DNA of 64,000 nt, taken from the NCBI GenBank assembly GCA_036925085.1, contig JAUPFP010000027.1, forward strand, positions 62,001 through 126,000, in the 5' to 3' direction. The notes below the pieces were generated by a model. The model did not search any database. It was not told the origin of the DNA and saw only the letters and a program-made list of their open reading frames with translations. Positions 24,414 to 36,995 of this stretch are shown here, piece after piece. Positions within the stretch are counted from its first letter, which is position 1. The number at the start of each line of letters is the position of its first letter. This DNA is from Brachycybe producta (lineage: Eukaryota > Arthropoda > Diplopoda > Playtdesmida > Andrognathidae). A program made the translations under genes and the position numbers.

Positions 24414-27027
24414 TACTCTTGCAAGACTTAGTGGGTTTTGCACACCGTTTTACAGAAAATGCTGATCTTCATTTTTTTTTACAAGAAAATTTGTTAAAAT
24501 TCATAGCAATATTTGACTTCTTGCACGGAATCTTGACAGAAAAATAGCCAGTGTTATCGTCGCTTAACGAGACCATTACCTTCAGAAACTTCTTGGCAAA
24601 ATAGTCAAGAATTATTCAATGATTACCAAAAACGATTTTTAAAATTTAAAATAAGTCATTAATATAATTTAATAAATTAAAAATCAGTTGACTTCATGTA
24701 AATTAACTTTTATCAGATAGATGCGCCACCAAACAACGGACATTGGCAACAACCCCCCCCCCCCAAAGTCTACTCCTCTACTCTACTTCTGATGTGTTGT
24801 CACCTCACATTCCTTTCATTTCAAAGTACTATGGATTTAATATTTATTTGAATTATTCCCCACATGGAAGGTTCTACTGAGTTGAATATGAATAGGGAAT
24901 AAATGTATTTGATTCAGGAATACTGGAAATATGAGATGACAACCTTTACCACAAAAATGGGGGGGGAGGGAGAACACTTTTGTTTTTGGAAATTTAAAAT
25001 GGCGTCGTTTGGTGACTCAGGAAAAGTAACTTCATTTTTCATTTTTTTATGGTTTTAATGACTTATTTTTAATTATAAAAATCGTTTTGCTAATCATTTT
25101 GGTAAGTCTTGACAATATTTTAAAAATAAATTTCTGGAGGTAATATTTGCTTTTAAGATAGTCAAAAGCTAATAGTGGCTAAACTAATAAACCTTTGCCT
25201 GTTACTTTCCTATCTAATAGCAAGTTTTATTAATTTTTTGTGTGAGTTTGTATCTCACATTTTCCCAGAATGCCCCTGGTCAAATGTAACCTACTGGTTT
25301 TCAACAAAAAAAACACCATACTTTAGTTTCAGACAGTTTTAGTTGATTTATTTCTATAGATATCATTTCTGATAAGCAGAATAACACTTTCAGACCAATA
25401 ATAATATTAAGTGTCAAAACCAATCAATACTTTTTTTTGTCTAACAGTAAAATATAGAAAACTGAAAAGAAGAAAAAAAAAATGTCTTCCAGTTTTACCT
25501 TCAAAATTTATTTTCTTCAAATCTAAAAAAAAAAAACATGTTCTATTTTTTAAAAAAATATAAATGATTCATTACTACTTTTAATACCTGAAATAGGATA
25601 TTGTCAATTACTCACCGTGGCCTAAATTTATATTTGTTTCTGTTGCCAATAAATCTCATTATTCACTTATGCAGACTTTACTTTAACCTAAACCAACTAC
25701 ATGTAACTCTCTCTATCGAAGGCCTTTTTTAAATCCTCTTTACATTTATGTGCTACTATAAGAATACTAATAAGAAATTCAGTGGCTTCAAAGAAGTTTT
25801 TTTTTTAAGAAAAAAAAATATGAAAACATGTCTTACAAAAAAGGTAATAATACAAAATATGCTTCCAACATTTTTTCATGTTCATTAAAAATAACAATGT
25901 CGCCATTATATATGTATGGACCTCAAAAAAAAAACCCCCCACGCAAAATTTCCCCATAATATGAATGCTGTGATTTGTGGCATTGGTCAGTCAAGTCAGT
26001 CCAAGTGGTCAGCAAGTAGCATATGCCGAAAAAGAACCCACCCTCTCTCTATATATATAAAAAGGATCTCCCATGTGTGCAATATCATAATTTAATGTAA
26101 ACGACATACACACCATTTTGGATTTTATGAACACAAAAACAAAACATGAAAAATACATTTAATTAGATTAGATTTTCAGACAAAAATTAGTAAAAGAGAA
26201 CAAAAACTTCCCATTATACAATTGTACATACTAATGCCATAAAAGTGGCGGCACCACCACCACCACCACCATCAATGCTACAACAACTACCATCATCAAA
26301 AGTGTCACTAGGTATACTGAGAGTATATAGAAACATCTATCAGTTACAAGTTACAACCCAAGGCTAAAAAACCCTGAAACAAAAAAAAAGCAGGTGTGAG
26401 TGTCTACCACCCATGTATGTCCCTTATGACATGGCAGTCTGTCACTGTTCTCATCCATAAAACTTCCATTTTATTTTCAGGTCATTCTCAATAGAACAAG
26501 AAGGGAGACACAAAAACATGTCACATACACACACAGATGAAGTACCAGCAGCATTTTTTTGTGTGACAATTCCCAACAGATTGTCGGGGGAAAAAAAAGA
26601 CCCCTTAGACCTTTTTTTTAACAAAAATAAAAAATAAAAAGCAGAGGTAGACAAACAAGAGTAAAAACAGTAGCTGAAAAAACTCCAGTAATATCACCTG
26701 AAAAAAACCTCATCATCATGTCAAATAATGAGTATTTTTGCATCAAGGAAGGAAGCGCCACCCCAGCTACTGACAATTATATTATAATACAAAATTGTAA
26801 TAAAACACAATGATAAAGATTAACCAAAATGTCGAAAATTCATTGAAGGGTGGAATATTATTAATAATATAATAATAATAATAAATATAGAAGAACTTAT
26901 GAGGACAACTAGGCGGCAACAACTACAATAGACTCTCTCTCATTAAGAACCTTGGCTACATGACAATTGCATTAGTCAAATGAGAGAAACAAAAGGACGA
27001 GATTTGTCCTCTGTACATATATATATA
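24414..27027. other. Longest repeat-poor intron block
   Basis: Contains poly-C near 24750, short (CAC)n at 26253-26270 and AT-rich filler. The frame at 26451-26654 is unsupported. I see no exon, RNA gene or element ends. Confidence 0.5.
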
Positions 27028-27029
27028 TA

Positions 27030-28021
27030 CAGGGTGGTCCAAGAGAGACTGAGTTAGTTTGAAAAATTTATAACTTTTTTATCTTTACATATATATATTC
27101 CTTCATTTCCCCCACCCCAACCCCTCAATTTAATTAAGTATATACACTATGGAAATTTAAAATGGCAACTTTCAATCTTCAAGAACACCAAAAACTCATA
27201 GTTTGTTTAATGCAAATCGTTGTTCTACCGAGCTGAGCATCTCCAGGACATCGCTGCAACAGATTTTGCACCACAATCTTAAGAATGTTTCCATTGAATC
27301 ACAATATTATAGAATGTTTCCATTGAATCAGAATCGTATAGAATGTTTCCATACATTTTATATATTGGGTACTGGGTTTGTTAATTCACCGTAGAAATCT
27401 TTTTATTTTTTCCTCAACACAATTTTCTTACCATGCTAACCGTATCCATGGTGCGACATTATAATGACATCATAGTAAAGTCGCACCTATATCCGGTTAA
27501 CTAAAAGCATCGTGTTTGTGTAGAAAATTGTGTTTTTAATGCTTTTAAATGGGAACATATTTTTTTTTGCGGTGAATTAACAAACAAGTACTCAAGGTGC
27601 AATTTGGTACAGGAATTCATACCCTATGATCATCGGCAGTGTCTTAACGATTAATTTTGAGAAATACACTTTTTTATTGAACCTTGTCGTTCACCAGATT
27701 TGACGGCCACCAAATTCTTTTTGTGAGGCGCTGCTTCAGTTTGTGACTCGTTCACATTGTCAAACACACAATCCAGCAATTTCAATGAAAACATTCGGGC
27801 AGAAATAAAAAGTTTGAGGTCTGAAAACATTGCGGGATAGTCATGAAAAATGTGCTACAAAGAGCCTGAATTTGCCAGCAAGAAAAATAGGAGCCATCCC
27901 AGTATTGTTGTTGTTGTGGTTCCATAACTAATTATAAAATAATTTCCATGAAACACAATTTTATAAAACTTAAATTTTCAAAAAATCTGTTACGTCATTC
28001 AGTCTTTCTTGTGCCACCCTG
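27030..28021 (+). mobile_element. Decayed mariner/Tc1-like element
   Basis: Ends CAGGGTGGTCCAAGAGAGAC and GTCTTTCTTGTGCCACCCTG are imperfect inverted repeats flanked by TA on both sides. At about 27690-27720 a plus-strand frame reads CRSPDLTATKFFL, corresponding to the PRSPDLTPxDFFLWG block of mariner transposases. The catalytic Asp of DFF is Lys here and the following Trp is a stop, so it is dead. A palindromic MITE splits it. Confidence 0.75.
27369..27592 (+). mobile_element. Palindromic MITE K, nested in the mariner
   Basis: GTTTGTTAATTCACCG near the left end is the exact inverse of CGGTGAATTAACAAAC near the right. The centre repeats this pattern: AACCGTATCCATGGTGCGAC against GTCGCACCTATATCCGGTT. 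Confidence 0.8.
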
Positions 28022-28829
28022 TAGGCCTATTATATATATGAAAATATCTAATCTAATAGGCATATTAAAAGCTTTAATATAATATCTATAGGTCTATTAA
28101 AACAAAACCACCCAAAAAAAAATCCATAAAAAATATATAATAAAATAAAAGCTGCATCCCTAATAATAATAAAACTTGATTCTCATAAATCATATTTTGT
28201 TAGATGTTTTAAAACAATTCCAAAATGATGATGATGATGATGATGGTTGTGACCACCAGAATACAGTCCAATATATGTAAATGAACTATTAGTATACAAC
28301 AACATATTGTACCAATTGTATAAATGATAATGATTACTAATAAGGGGAGGGCAAACTCATTATACGGACCATAAGTTTTAAAACCAGCTGCCCCCCCAAA
28401 AAAATGTGGGCAATCATGTTATAAATGTCAACTTAAGATATATTGATGATGTAACAAGGGGGGTTCCCTATACGCATTTCTGCACATGTTGAATGAAGGA
28501 CTCCTTTTTTATTTTAAATTTTAAATAATAAACAACAACCACCTCTATTTAGTATAAATACTATAAAATACAGGACATGGACCATCGGTAGAATCTACAT
28601 GCATATCTTAATTAAGATTTAAACAATAATGGTAACCGTCTATTTAATGGATTTCTAATGGATTCCATGTTTGATATAAAGATAGTGTCATCGTCATCAT
28701 CATATTGCAGGTGCAGGTATTAAAGCTAAGGGTTAGGGCACTATATACTATATATGTTTATATGTATATGTATATACATATAGGAGAGATCATATAAATT
28801 TCATTTGGTGGTCAATTTTCTTGATTAAA
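28022..28829. other. AT-rich intron, no feature
   Basis: (GAT)n near 28226 and an alternating TATATG tract near 28745-28785. Nothing else is supported. Confidence 0.5.
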
Positions 28830-29640
28830 GTGGTTTTAAAAGTGTAAAACGCCTCCTTTTTCTAACTCTTGATTATTCTTGGTTTTCAGAAGTAAAATTA
28901 AAAGAAACTTTATATTTTAAAAGCTATAGAAATCTACTGTATAGTTCAATCATTTAAAGAGTATACTTTCATCTTTGATATCTTTTAAAATAAACTTTTT
29001 TATGTTAATTTTGAAAATAACCGGACTTTTGAAACAGACGATACTTTTTAATTTTTTTGTTTGTTTATAAAATAGTTTATTTTGAAAGATATCAACATAG
29101 AAATACACACGTAAATGATTGAGCTAGCACCCTTCTAGTTTTCTAAAACACTTTCTAGTTTCTTTTAAATTTGATTCTTGTAGGACAGAATTAAGAAAAT
29201 CAGCTGTTCGTAAACCATCGTATAAGGTGGGTTTAGATTGTAAACGCTCCTTTAACTATATATGATTAATCTGTAGGTTCTATATCAAATTAAAATTGAT
29301 TTACTTTAGAAACTAGAAGGATAGCTAAAATCACATAAGGGTATATTTTCATGTTGATTTCTCATCATGAGAAAATCACCTTAAGTGATTAAGCTACCCT
29401 TCTAGTTTCTAAAACACTTTCTAGTTTAAGAGTTCGAAATATATTCATAAATCAACTTAAGGGTATTATTCTTCATGTTGATATCTTTCAAAATAAACTT
29501 TTTATATCAGAAGGATTCTTCTTACTGTCTCTTAAAAAGTTTATTTTAAAAGATATTTCAAACATGAAAAAGTCTCTTCAAAAGTGCTTTAACTACCCTT
29601 CTAGTTTCTAAAATACTTTTTTCTAGTTTCTGTTAATTTT
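28830..29640. repeat. Three consecutive family D copies
   Basis: Arms appear at 29070-29165 (AAAGATATCAACATAG, CCTTCTAGTTTTCTAAAACA), 29305-29425 (TTTAGAAACTAGAAGGAT, CTAGTTTCTAAAACACTTTC) and 29545-29630. The first copy preserves outer ends TTTTAAAAGTGTAAAACGCC and CAGCTGTTCGTAAACCA. Confidence 0.65.
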
Positions 29641-30439
29641 TTTTTTTCTATTGAAATTGCAATGTTTTATTTTGATTCTAATAAAATGGTCTCAACATTA
29701 TTTAAAAATCAAAAACCATTGTCTCCAAATTTATATTTGGAGACAAAAAAAAGTCTTCTGGCGCCGTCTAGGAACAACTTAACTCAAACCATTTCAATAC
29801 TTTTTTTTATAAAATTAAATTGTCCGTGTGTCCATTTAACAATAAAAGGGTTCAATATAGAAATATAATAATCAAATTAAATTAAGTGCCTTTTTTATTT
29901 CGAAGGGCTTAAAGGGTCCTTGTTTTTTAGAAAACACTTAAATTTATATGTACAAAGAGGACTTGAATTTAAATCCAATTCCATTAGGGATTTTTCTTTC
30001 GGAAATGCATAAAAATATATTCCTTTTGTAAAAAATTGTATCAAACAAAAGGGTCCCTTTTTTTCTTCCCTCTTTTCAGTCATTCTTTCTATCTGTCTAG
30101 CCGTTTTTAAAGGGTCAAATATACCTGTATCAGGTGCACATATAATGTAATGTAAAAGACCCCGTATAATTTTTAAAGTAAGGTCTATATGGGTTTCTTG
30201 TCTTTGTTAAAATGGGCGTTTTTTTTACTTATAGAATCCCTAACTATAATATCCATTATATATGAAAGGACCATAACAGAATATCAGGTGCACTCATCTG
30301 TGTTACAAAATAAAATATCTTTTTTTCTTCGAGGACGTCTTTAAGAAACAACTCCGCCCCTACAATTATCAACATCCATTTGCCAAAGGAAATCTTTTAT
30401 TTTCATACACGTAATGTGTTTCATAATGTACAACTATAC

Positions 30440-30800
30440 GTTTTTTAAGGTGATTTTTTTTTAAAAGTGTAAATCCGCGCCTCTCCTCTTCAACACCAGT
30501 TTTTTCTTCTAGCTTTTAGAAACAAAATTGAAAGTGTTTTTTTTAGAAACTAGACTAGATAGGTTTAACCTTTAAAGGTATTTTCATATTTAATATCTTT
30601 CAAAATAAACTTTTTATAGACAAAGGTGGTTTTTTAAAGTGAAAAACGTCATTCGAAATTTGTAATCTTCTGTCTTTGAGAAGTAAAAAAAAATATATAA
30701 GAAACTAGAAAGTGTTAGCTAGTAGAAGGGTAGCTTATCATTTAAGACATAGTCATATCTTTATTTTGAAAGATCATCTCAAAATTTATATAATTCAGTT
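30440..30800 (+). repeat. Two partial family D copies
   Basis: TTTTAGAAACTAGACTAG at 30540 and AGAAACTAGAAAGTGTTAGC at 30700, each followed by a single arm. Confidence 0.5.
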
Positions 30801-31265
30801 TCCCGCCAAAAAGAAATTTCCAGTAGTAAAGTTCATCCTTAATCCAAAGTAAAGTTCAATGCATAAAAGAATAATTATTGTCTTCTTAAAATAATAAATT
30901 AATGATTGATTGATATAACTTGATAATGATTTAAGTGTCTGTTTATTGTAGCTGTTTGCCAACTAAATACAAATCAATCATAAGTTGAATAAATGCATTT
31001 AAGTTATATTTATTACAATCACACACAAACATGTGTTATAAATTTTGGACATATTCGACAAAAACAAAATTGTCTGTCATTGCATGTTTTATTTTGCAAT
31101 ATTTTAAACAATATTTTAACCATATATTTACAGAATTTCAAATTTCAAGCAGGACAGAATTGTATACACATAGCAGTCATGGAAGGCTTGTGGCAGAAGG
31201 ACACCAGCCCACTGTCAAAACCAAAAAATAACAAAACACCACCCTGTAAACGGCTGTAAAAATAC
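30801..31265. other. AT-rich intron, no feature
   Basis: Overlapping short plus-strand frames at 30993-31259 have no splice support. Confidence 0.4.
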
Positions 31266-31585
31266 GGTGGCGCTGATCAGGCGCCAAATTGAACAAACGC
31301 CAAATTGAATAAGCGCCAAATTGAACAAGCGCCAAATTGAACAAACGCCAATCTGAACTAACGCCAAACTGAATAAACGCCAAATGGAACAAACGCCAAA
31401 TGGAACAAACGCCAAACTGAATAAGCGCCAAATGGAACAAACGCCAAACTGAATAAGCGCCAAATGGAAGAAACGCCAAACTGAATAAAAGCCAAAAATT
31501 TGGCGGTTATTCAGTTTGGCGTTTGTTCAATTTGGCGCTTATTCAGTTTGGCGTTTGTTCCATTTGGCGCTTATTCAGTCGCCCC
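31266..31585 (+). mobile_element. Foldback G, copy G1
   Basis: Built from alternating 16-nt units such as GCGCCAAATTGAACAA and ACGCCAAACTGAATAA. The left arm (31266-31495) is inverted relative to the shorter right arm (31498-31585), meeting at GCCAAAAATTTGGC. The ends are GGTGGCGCTGATCAGG and TTATTCAGTCGCCCC. Long frames on both strands are by-products of the repeat. Confidence 0.85.
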
Positions 31586-32800
31586 AAAAATACAGCCTCA
31601 TATCAGTTAATAAAATATGTTTGGCCAGAAAAAAAATTAAAGAATTTTAATTAAAACTATGTTTTTCATCCAAACAAATCCTTTTTGGGAAAGAAATTCC
31701 ATTCTCGAATCTATGTTAATTAATTGGTCAGAATAATTAACAAAAGATTATCTATCCAACGAAAAAAAATTGAGCTAATATCTCAAGTCGGCCAGGTATT
31801 GAAATTCTTTAGAAAATTATATTCTATATTTGATGATTTTCCGTATGTGTGTTCTCTCCCCTTTACCACCTCTGTAACAGAATATGAATTATTTATCTAT
31901 GTTTTTTTTTAGATTTATTTAAAACTAAAATATCAGTTGATTCTGAATCACATTTGCATAATTACAACTCTATTAAAAAGAACAGAATAAATTGTCAGTG
32001 CTGTAAATTGAAATATATAGCAATGAGGTCCTATAAGAACTAACGGTCCTTTTAACAAAAAAAAAAGTTCCCTTTTATGTTCTTGTATTTAAGGACCTAA
32101 ATGTAAACACAAAAAAACGGGAGAAGTAGAACGGACCAATGGCTGACTGTTAACAATACATCCATAAACATAAATAATACCATATTGAACGTTGAAACTA
32201 TCTTCTCATAGGTGGATTTTTCTATATAAATGACATACACAACCATCATCATCATGTGTATTGAGTCATCGAATAATAGATTTTGATGATGAGGGATCGG
32301 GAATTAACGTTGAGAGAGGAGGAGGAGGAGGAGGGCAAAGAAACCTAGGGTAGATAAAAAAAATAACATGGCCGCCATCGAGAATTTATTCAAAGAGAAC
32401 TAATTGGTAATTACAAGAGAAGAAGAGGTTTTTTTCCTGTATCTTCTTGTAGGCATAATGAAAGAAACCCCAGGAATCGGATTATCAGTCTACTCTCTTT
32501 CTCTCATTTCCCCCCAATCCATTTCCCTCCAATTACCTCGACTACTACAATATATAGTCCAGTGAGTCACAACTCATAATCATCATAATTTTTGTTCTAA
32601 ATAAATCTTTTTGTTGTCATTTATGTGCATTTTTTGGAGAGATTTTAAATATTCAAACATATAAAGAAAAAAAATAGTGAAGTAAATAAAAGTCTCAAAC
32701 ATAATTTTTATTCATAATAATTATTGAAATAATAACTTAAATATATTAGAAGTTAGAAAACACAAACACCACACTTTTATGCAAAAGAATCAATTTTTAT
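31586..32800. other. AT-rich intron, no feature
   Basis: A (GGA)n patch near 32318-32333. No exon or element ends seen. Confidence 0.5.
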
Positions 32801-32879
32801 TAGGTGAGTTTTAGGCTAAAATTTAAAGTTAAACTCCTCTCTCTCAGTATAGGGTTAAACATAAATAATTCTAATCAAG

Positions 32880-33200
32880 GGTATAGTCACGTTTTTCTCA
32901 TTGGAACAATGGGTGCTGATCTCGCAGAAGAATTCAACAAACGCCAAACTATAAGAGCCAAATTTACCCCCATATTAAGATTTACTACAACAGTTACTAT
33001 ACCAGCAACTGTCATTGCGCACAAGTGTCTAGATGACGGCTTCGGCATCCACGCCATTTCCACCAACGTTTTTGGCATTTCTTTCAATTTGATGCAATTT
33101 TATTTCAGTTCAGAGAGAATTCACCATGAATTCAAGACACCTTCAGTCAGCTCGAGAGCCCTGTGGGCCTGTGGCAGAGACTTGACCAGAGTAAACAAAC
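32880..33200. pseudogene. Unrecognised GC-richer open stretch, possible decayed coding fragment
   Basis: Clearly richer in G+C than its surroundings. On plus, an open frame reads SHVFLIGTMGADLAEEFNKR and later VIAHKCLDDGFGIHAISTN. On minus, the overlapping frame reads MPKTLVEMAWMPKPSSRHL and runs 66 codons. Neither is recognised. There is no clear acceptor or donor, and the plus frame continues into repeat U, which is not coding. It could be an old retrocopy fragment or part of a transposon. Confidence 0.3.
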
Positions 33201-33205
33201 ATCAG

Positions 33206-33781
33206 AGGCTCGTTTCACAAAACTGCAAAAGTCTTGTCAGTAACAATTGTAGATTACAAGTTCTTATAATCACAACTTGTTGGTTACAGGTGTTTCACGA
33301 GCATTTTGTACACAAAACTACAAGTCTTGTGAGTAACAATAAGATTGTAGATTACAATTGTAGATCACAAGTGAAATTGGACTTGTCTGTAACAAGTGTC
33401 AGTATTCATAAAATAGTAGTTTTCTTATCTTTGTGTGTAAATCCATGGTGTCAAAAATGTCTAAAAGTGCTGCATTAGGAAATAAGGCGTGTATTTTAAA
33501 AGAAATACGAGATATACAGGTAGCATAAGGACAGTCTGGTTAATTTTAAATAACACTTGTTAAACAATCTACCTACCTTTTGAGTTAGGTAGAAAATATT
33601 TGATTGGCAACAACTGTCAGTAATAAGTTTACAAGTAAATTCGCTTGTAAACTTGTAAAAATTCCCTTGTAATTACAATTGTACACTTATACTTTTGTGA
33701 AATGCTAATAATTAGTAGATATTTTACAAACTTGTAAAAATGTTACTGACAAGATTTGTAGTTTTGTGAAACGGGCTCCTG
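33206..33781. mobile_element. Palindromic element U
   Basis: GAGGCTCGTTTCACAAAACT at the left is matched by the inverse of AGTTTTGTGAAACGGGCTCC at the right. CTTGTCAGTAAC pairs with GTTACTGACAAG. ACTTGTAA/TTACAAGT motifs recur throughout. A related piece is at 58860-58980. Confidence 0.75.
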
Positions 33782-34578
33782 GTGTCAAGTTTATTTCTTG
33801 AATTTGTGCCTTAATCAACCATCCCACCCGTAAAAAATTCAAAGGCAAAAAAAAAACCACCTAAAGAACTGTCCAGGATTTTCTTATGTATGGCTGGCTA
33901 TAACTGACACCGTTTTCTTTTTCTTTCCTTTAAAAAACATTAGTCACAAACCCGAATCTAATATATCTTTTGGCACCTTAACAACATTTAAGCCTAAGGG
34001 AACCTTTTTTTTTCTATGTTGTCCCATAGTAAAAGTGTCATAAAGTATACCAACAAGAACCATAACTCTTGCACCAACACACAAGATACACAAAACTTTG
34101 GAGGTAAATTATTTTTCTTGACCGATAAAAATAAGAATATAAAGAAGAAGAAAGAAAAAAATGACCAACAAATGTAGTTAAGTGTTGCGATGCGCCATCG
34201 TTCTTTTAAATTTTAAACAACTTCCCGTTGGATATGGACAATTTAGTTACAACAATTTTAACAATTTTGACAGGGAAAAACCTCAATAACATTTTGAAGT
34301 TATAATTTTTTTTATTATATCCTATATCAATTTTCTCTACAATAACAAAAATAAGAAGGGGAATCACCCTTGATTGGACTCTTATGAAACTATTATTTTA
34401 ATCAGGCATGTACTGGCCTGAGCAGCAAATGCCGCGTCTGCATCAGTCCTTCTAGGTGCTGCTGGTGCAGCCAAACATTTACTTTCATACACTATACTAA
34501 TACAATACTATACGCACATGAAATGCTTTTTGTTTAAGATTTATGTATTTCGAAAACTATAACATCTACACTAATGTG

Positions 34579-35173
34579 CAGGGCAAGGAGGTTCATGCAA
34601 ATGCATGTTTCGTATTCTGGCTCAGAATTCATGCGAAATGAGATATTAACATGATTCATATCATGCTTTAGCTAAATATAGGAATTTTATAATGCATGTT
34701 TCTGCATATTTTGTCATTTTTTTCAAAGCATGCATTTTTTGTCAAAATTGGCCAAAAAAAAGTGCATAAATTGTAATTTTTGCAATTTTTTTTTAAAAAA
34801 AAATAGGTCTCGGAAGTTTTCTGACTTCATGAAAATTGCGTAAATATACTGTTTATAAGGGGAACATAGAATCAGGTTCATCTTATAAATTAAATTAACG
34901 ATGATCTTGGTACAAATGATATTCTGCACTACTTACACTCCTCATACATCCTTTGATGTTGAGAGAAATTTTTCTAAATATTAAATTTTTTTGACAAAAA
35001 ATCGATGAAGTTTTGACTTTGAAAATTAAAAAATGTTGGTTGTTGCCATTTTCTTCAACTTCCATGGGTGAAATTTTGAATAAGATTTTTTTATATTGCA
35101 TATTTAGTTGTTTTTTGTTGCACGAATACATGCATATTTTGTTGCTTTTAAGTGCATGAACATCCTTGCCCTG
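34579..35173 (+). mobile_element. Non-autonomous hAT element V
   Basis: Ends CAGGGCAAGGAGGTTCATGC and GCATGAACATCCTTGCCCTG are 20-bp inverted repeats with one or two mismatches, of the hAT type (CAGGG). Flanking 8-mers CTAATGTG (34571-34578) and CTAATATG (35174-35181) match at 7 of 8, the hAT duplication length. The interior is AT-rich with repeated GCATG and lacks an open transposase. Confidence 0.85.
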
Positions 35174-36402
35174 CTAATATGTAATGGGTAAACAAGCGGA
35201 CAGTAGCCTCTCGAAATAGTGAGGATGCGAGAATGTTCTCAAAACTGAGAGGTCTCCAGGTCTCCGAGAGCTTCACATTACCTGTGTTATTACTTGTTGT
35301 CTCTCAAAAACTAAGAAGCTCCCCTAAGCATATTGAAACTGCAAAGCCCTCGAGAACTTCTCAAAATTGGGTGGCTCTCGATAGCCTCTCTCGCAACTCT
35401 TCAAATTTAAATTTAACTTTACCAAAATTTAACAGCTACTTAAGTCTTAAATTTCAAACTTATTTACATGTTTGGTGCTATATTGGAGAGAAAAAAAATG
35501 TTGCTAATCAAGAGTGAGGTAACGCAATGATGCCGAATATTGCCGACCTAAAATTTCCTACCTAGTACGTTTGTTTTGATTCAACACAAAATAATAATAC
35601 GAAACTTAACTGAAATTTTCAATTCTAACTATAAAACAGGTATTTCTCAGTTTTTCCTTCTTCTCGTACTTTTTGAGAAACCTTTTTTTTTGTTGTTAAA
35701 TGTGTTTCTTTTTGGAAAGAAAATATTTATAAGTGACACCTTTTTCTTCTTTGTCACCAACATATTATCATGATGAACTTTCTTAAAGATAGATAGTTGT
35801 TCTCGTGTTCAGCAGGTGTCCCAAACAGTGTCTACATGGTGACATGTAGCTTTTGTCTTCATAATAAATATACCCTGAGTAGTTTGTATTTCACCTTCAG
35901 GGAAAAGTAGCAATGGTAGTAGTAGTAGTGGAAGAAGGGACAAACACAATTGGGGTGGAGGAATTTTTTTTTTTCTTTTAACTTCCAAGAGTGAAAAAAA
36001 AAAGTTACTGCATAACTTTTTGCATATAAGGTACACTTGTGACTGACTTCGACTTGGGGCTGAAAGAAAAATGTGCTAAAAATGACAGAAGAAAATTACT
36101 GCAACCAAAAAAAAAAAAAAAAGGTTCAGAATATACTCTTACCATCTCTTTAAATTTAGCCCAAAATTCTGAGAATGTGTCTCACGGTCTCATGACATTA
36201 ACAATATTGATGTTATTAAGTTTGTTACCTGATTTTGCTTTGTTTTTTGTAATAGAGATGAAAACATATGAAATATTTTCATTGCAAAGCATCAGTCTAA
36301 CATTTTTGCTCATCGTATAGAAAAATATATAAGATTAAAATGTTTTTATAGGCCTGGAATAGATTAGGAGGGTTCATCATTCAAATTAAGATGGTTTTGA
36401 AA

Positions 36403-36638
36403 GATGGCGCTGAATAAGCGCCAAACGGAACAACCGCCAAACTGAAAAAGCGACAATTCGAACAAAAGCCAAACTGAATACGCGACAATTCAAACAAAAG
36501 CCAAACTGAATAAGCGACAATTCGAACAAACGCAAAATAAAAGCCATAAATATAGCTATTATTCAATTTAGCGTTTGTTGTGCTTGGCGCTTATTCAGGT
36601 TGGTATTTGTTCAATCTGGCGCTAATGCAAGTCACCTC
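36403..36638 (+). mobile_element. Foldback G, copy G2 (diverged)
   Basis: GGCGCTGAATAAGCGCC begins an array of GCCAAACTGAATAAGC units, many mutated to GACAATTCGAACAAA. The inverse arm (TTCAATTTAGCGTTTG, TGGCGCTTATTCAGG) follows after about 36555. Confidence 0.7.
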
Positions 36639-36649
36639 GTTTTGAAGTG

Positions 36650-36995
36650 TAAACAGGGGCCTCTCGAACTCTTGATAATTTCTGCCTTTTTAGGTGCAAA
36701 ATGAAAAACTCGATTGTGTTTTAGAAACTAGAAGGTTAGCTCAATCTTACTTAAGATATTTTTTCATGTTTGATATATCTTTCAAAATAAACTTTTTATG
36801 TGACTTTGAGAAAATGACCCTACTTTAAGCAGACAATATATTTTTTAAATTTTTTGCCTACAAAAAAAGTTTATTTTGAAAGATATCAAATATGCAAAAT
36901 ACACTTAAATGATTGAGTTACCCCTTCTAGTTTTCTCTGAATTTTTTTTTTTCTCTTGAAAGACAAAATAAATCAAAAGAGTTCAGCTGTTCATA
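36650..36995 (+). repeat. Family D, near full-length copy
   Basis: Outer segment AAGTGTAAACAGGGGCCTCT, arms TTTAGAAACTAGAAGGTTAG and GAGTTACCCCTTCTAG, inner arms TCTTTCAAAATAAACTTTTT and AAAGTTTATTTTGAAAGATA, and end GAGTTCAGCTGTTCATAAA. A good reference copy of the family. Confidence 0.75.

Noticed and set aside
31177-31479. Repeating Trp/Leu/Phe-rich frames (also at 36381-36566 and 60337-60528)
   Set aside because: By-products of the 16-nt unit of foldback G, not genes.
32804-33478. 224-codon plus-strand ORF as one gene
   Set aside because: Its second half lies in the left arm of palindromic element U, and no splice or domain evidence supports it. Only the GC-richer first part is kept, as a low-confidence fragment.
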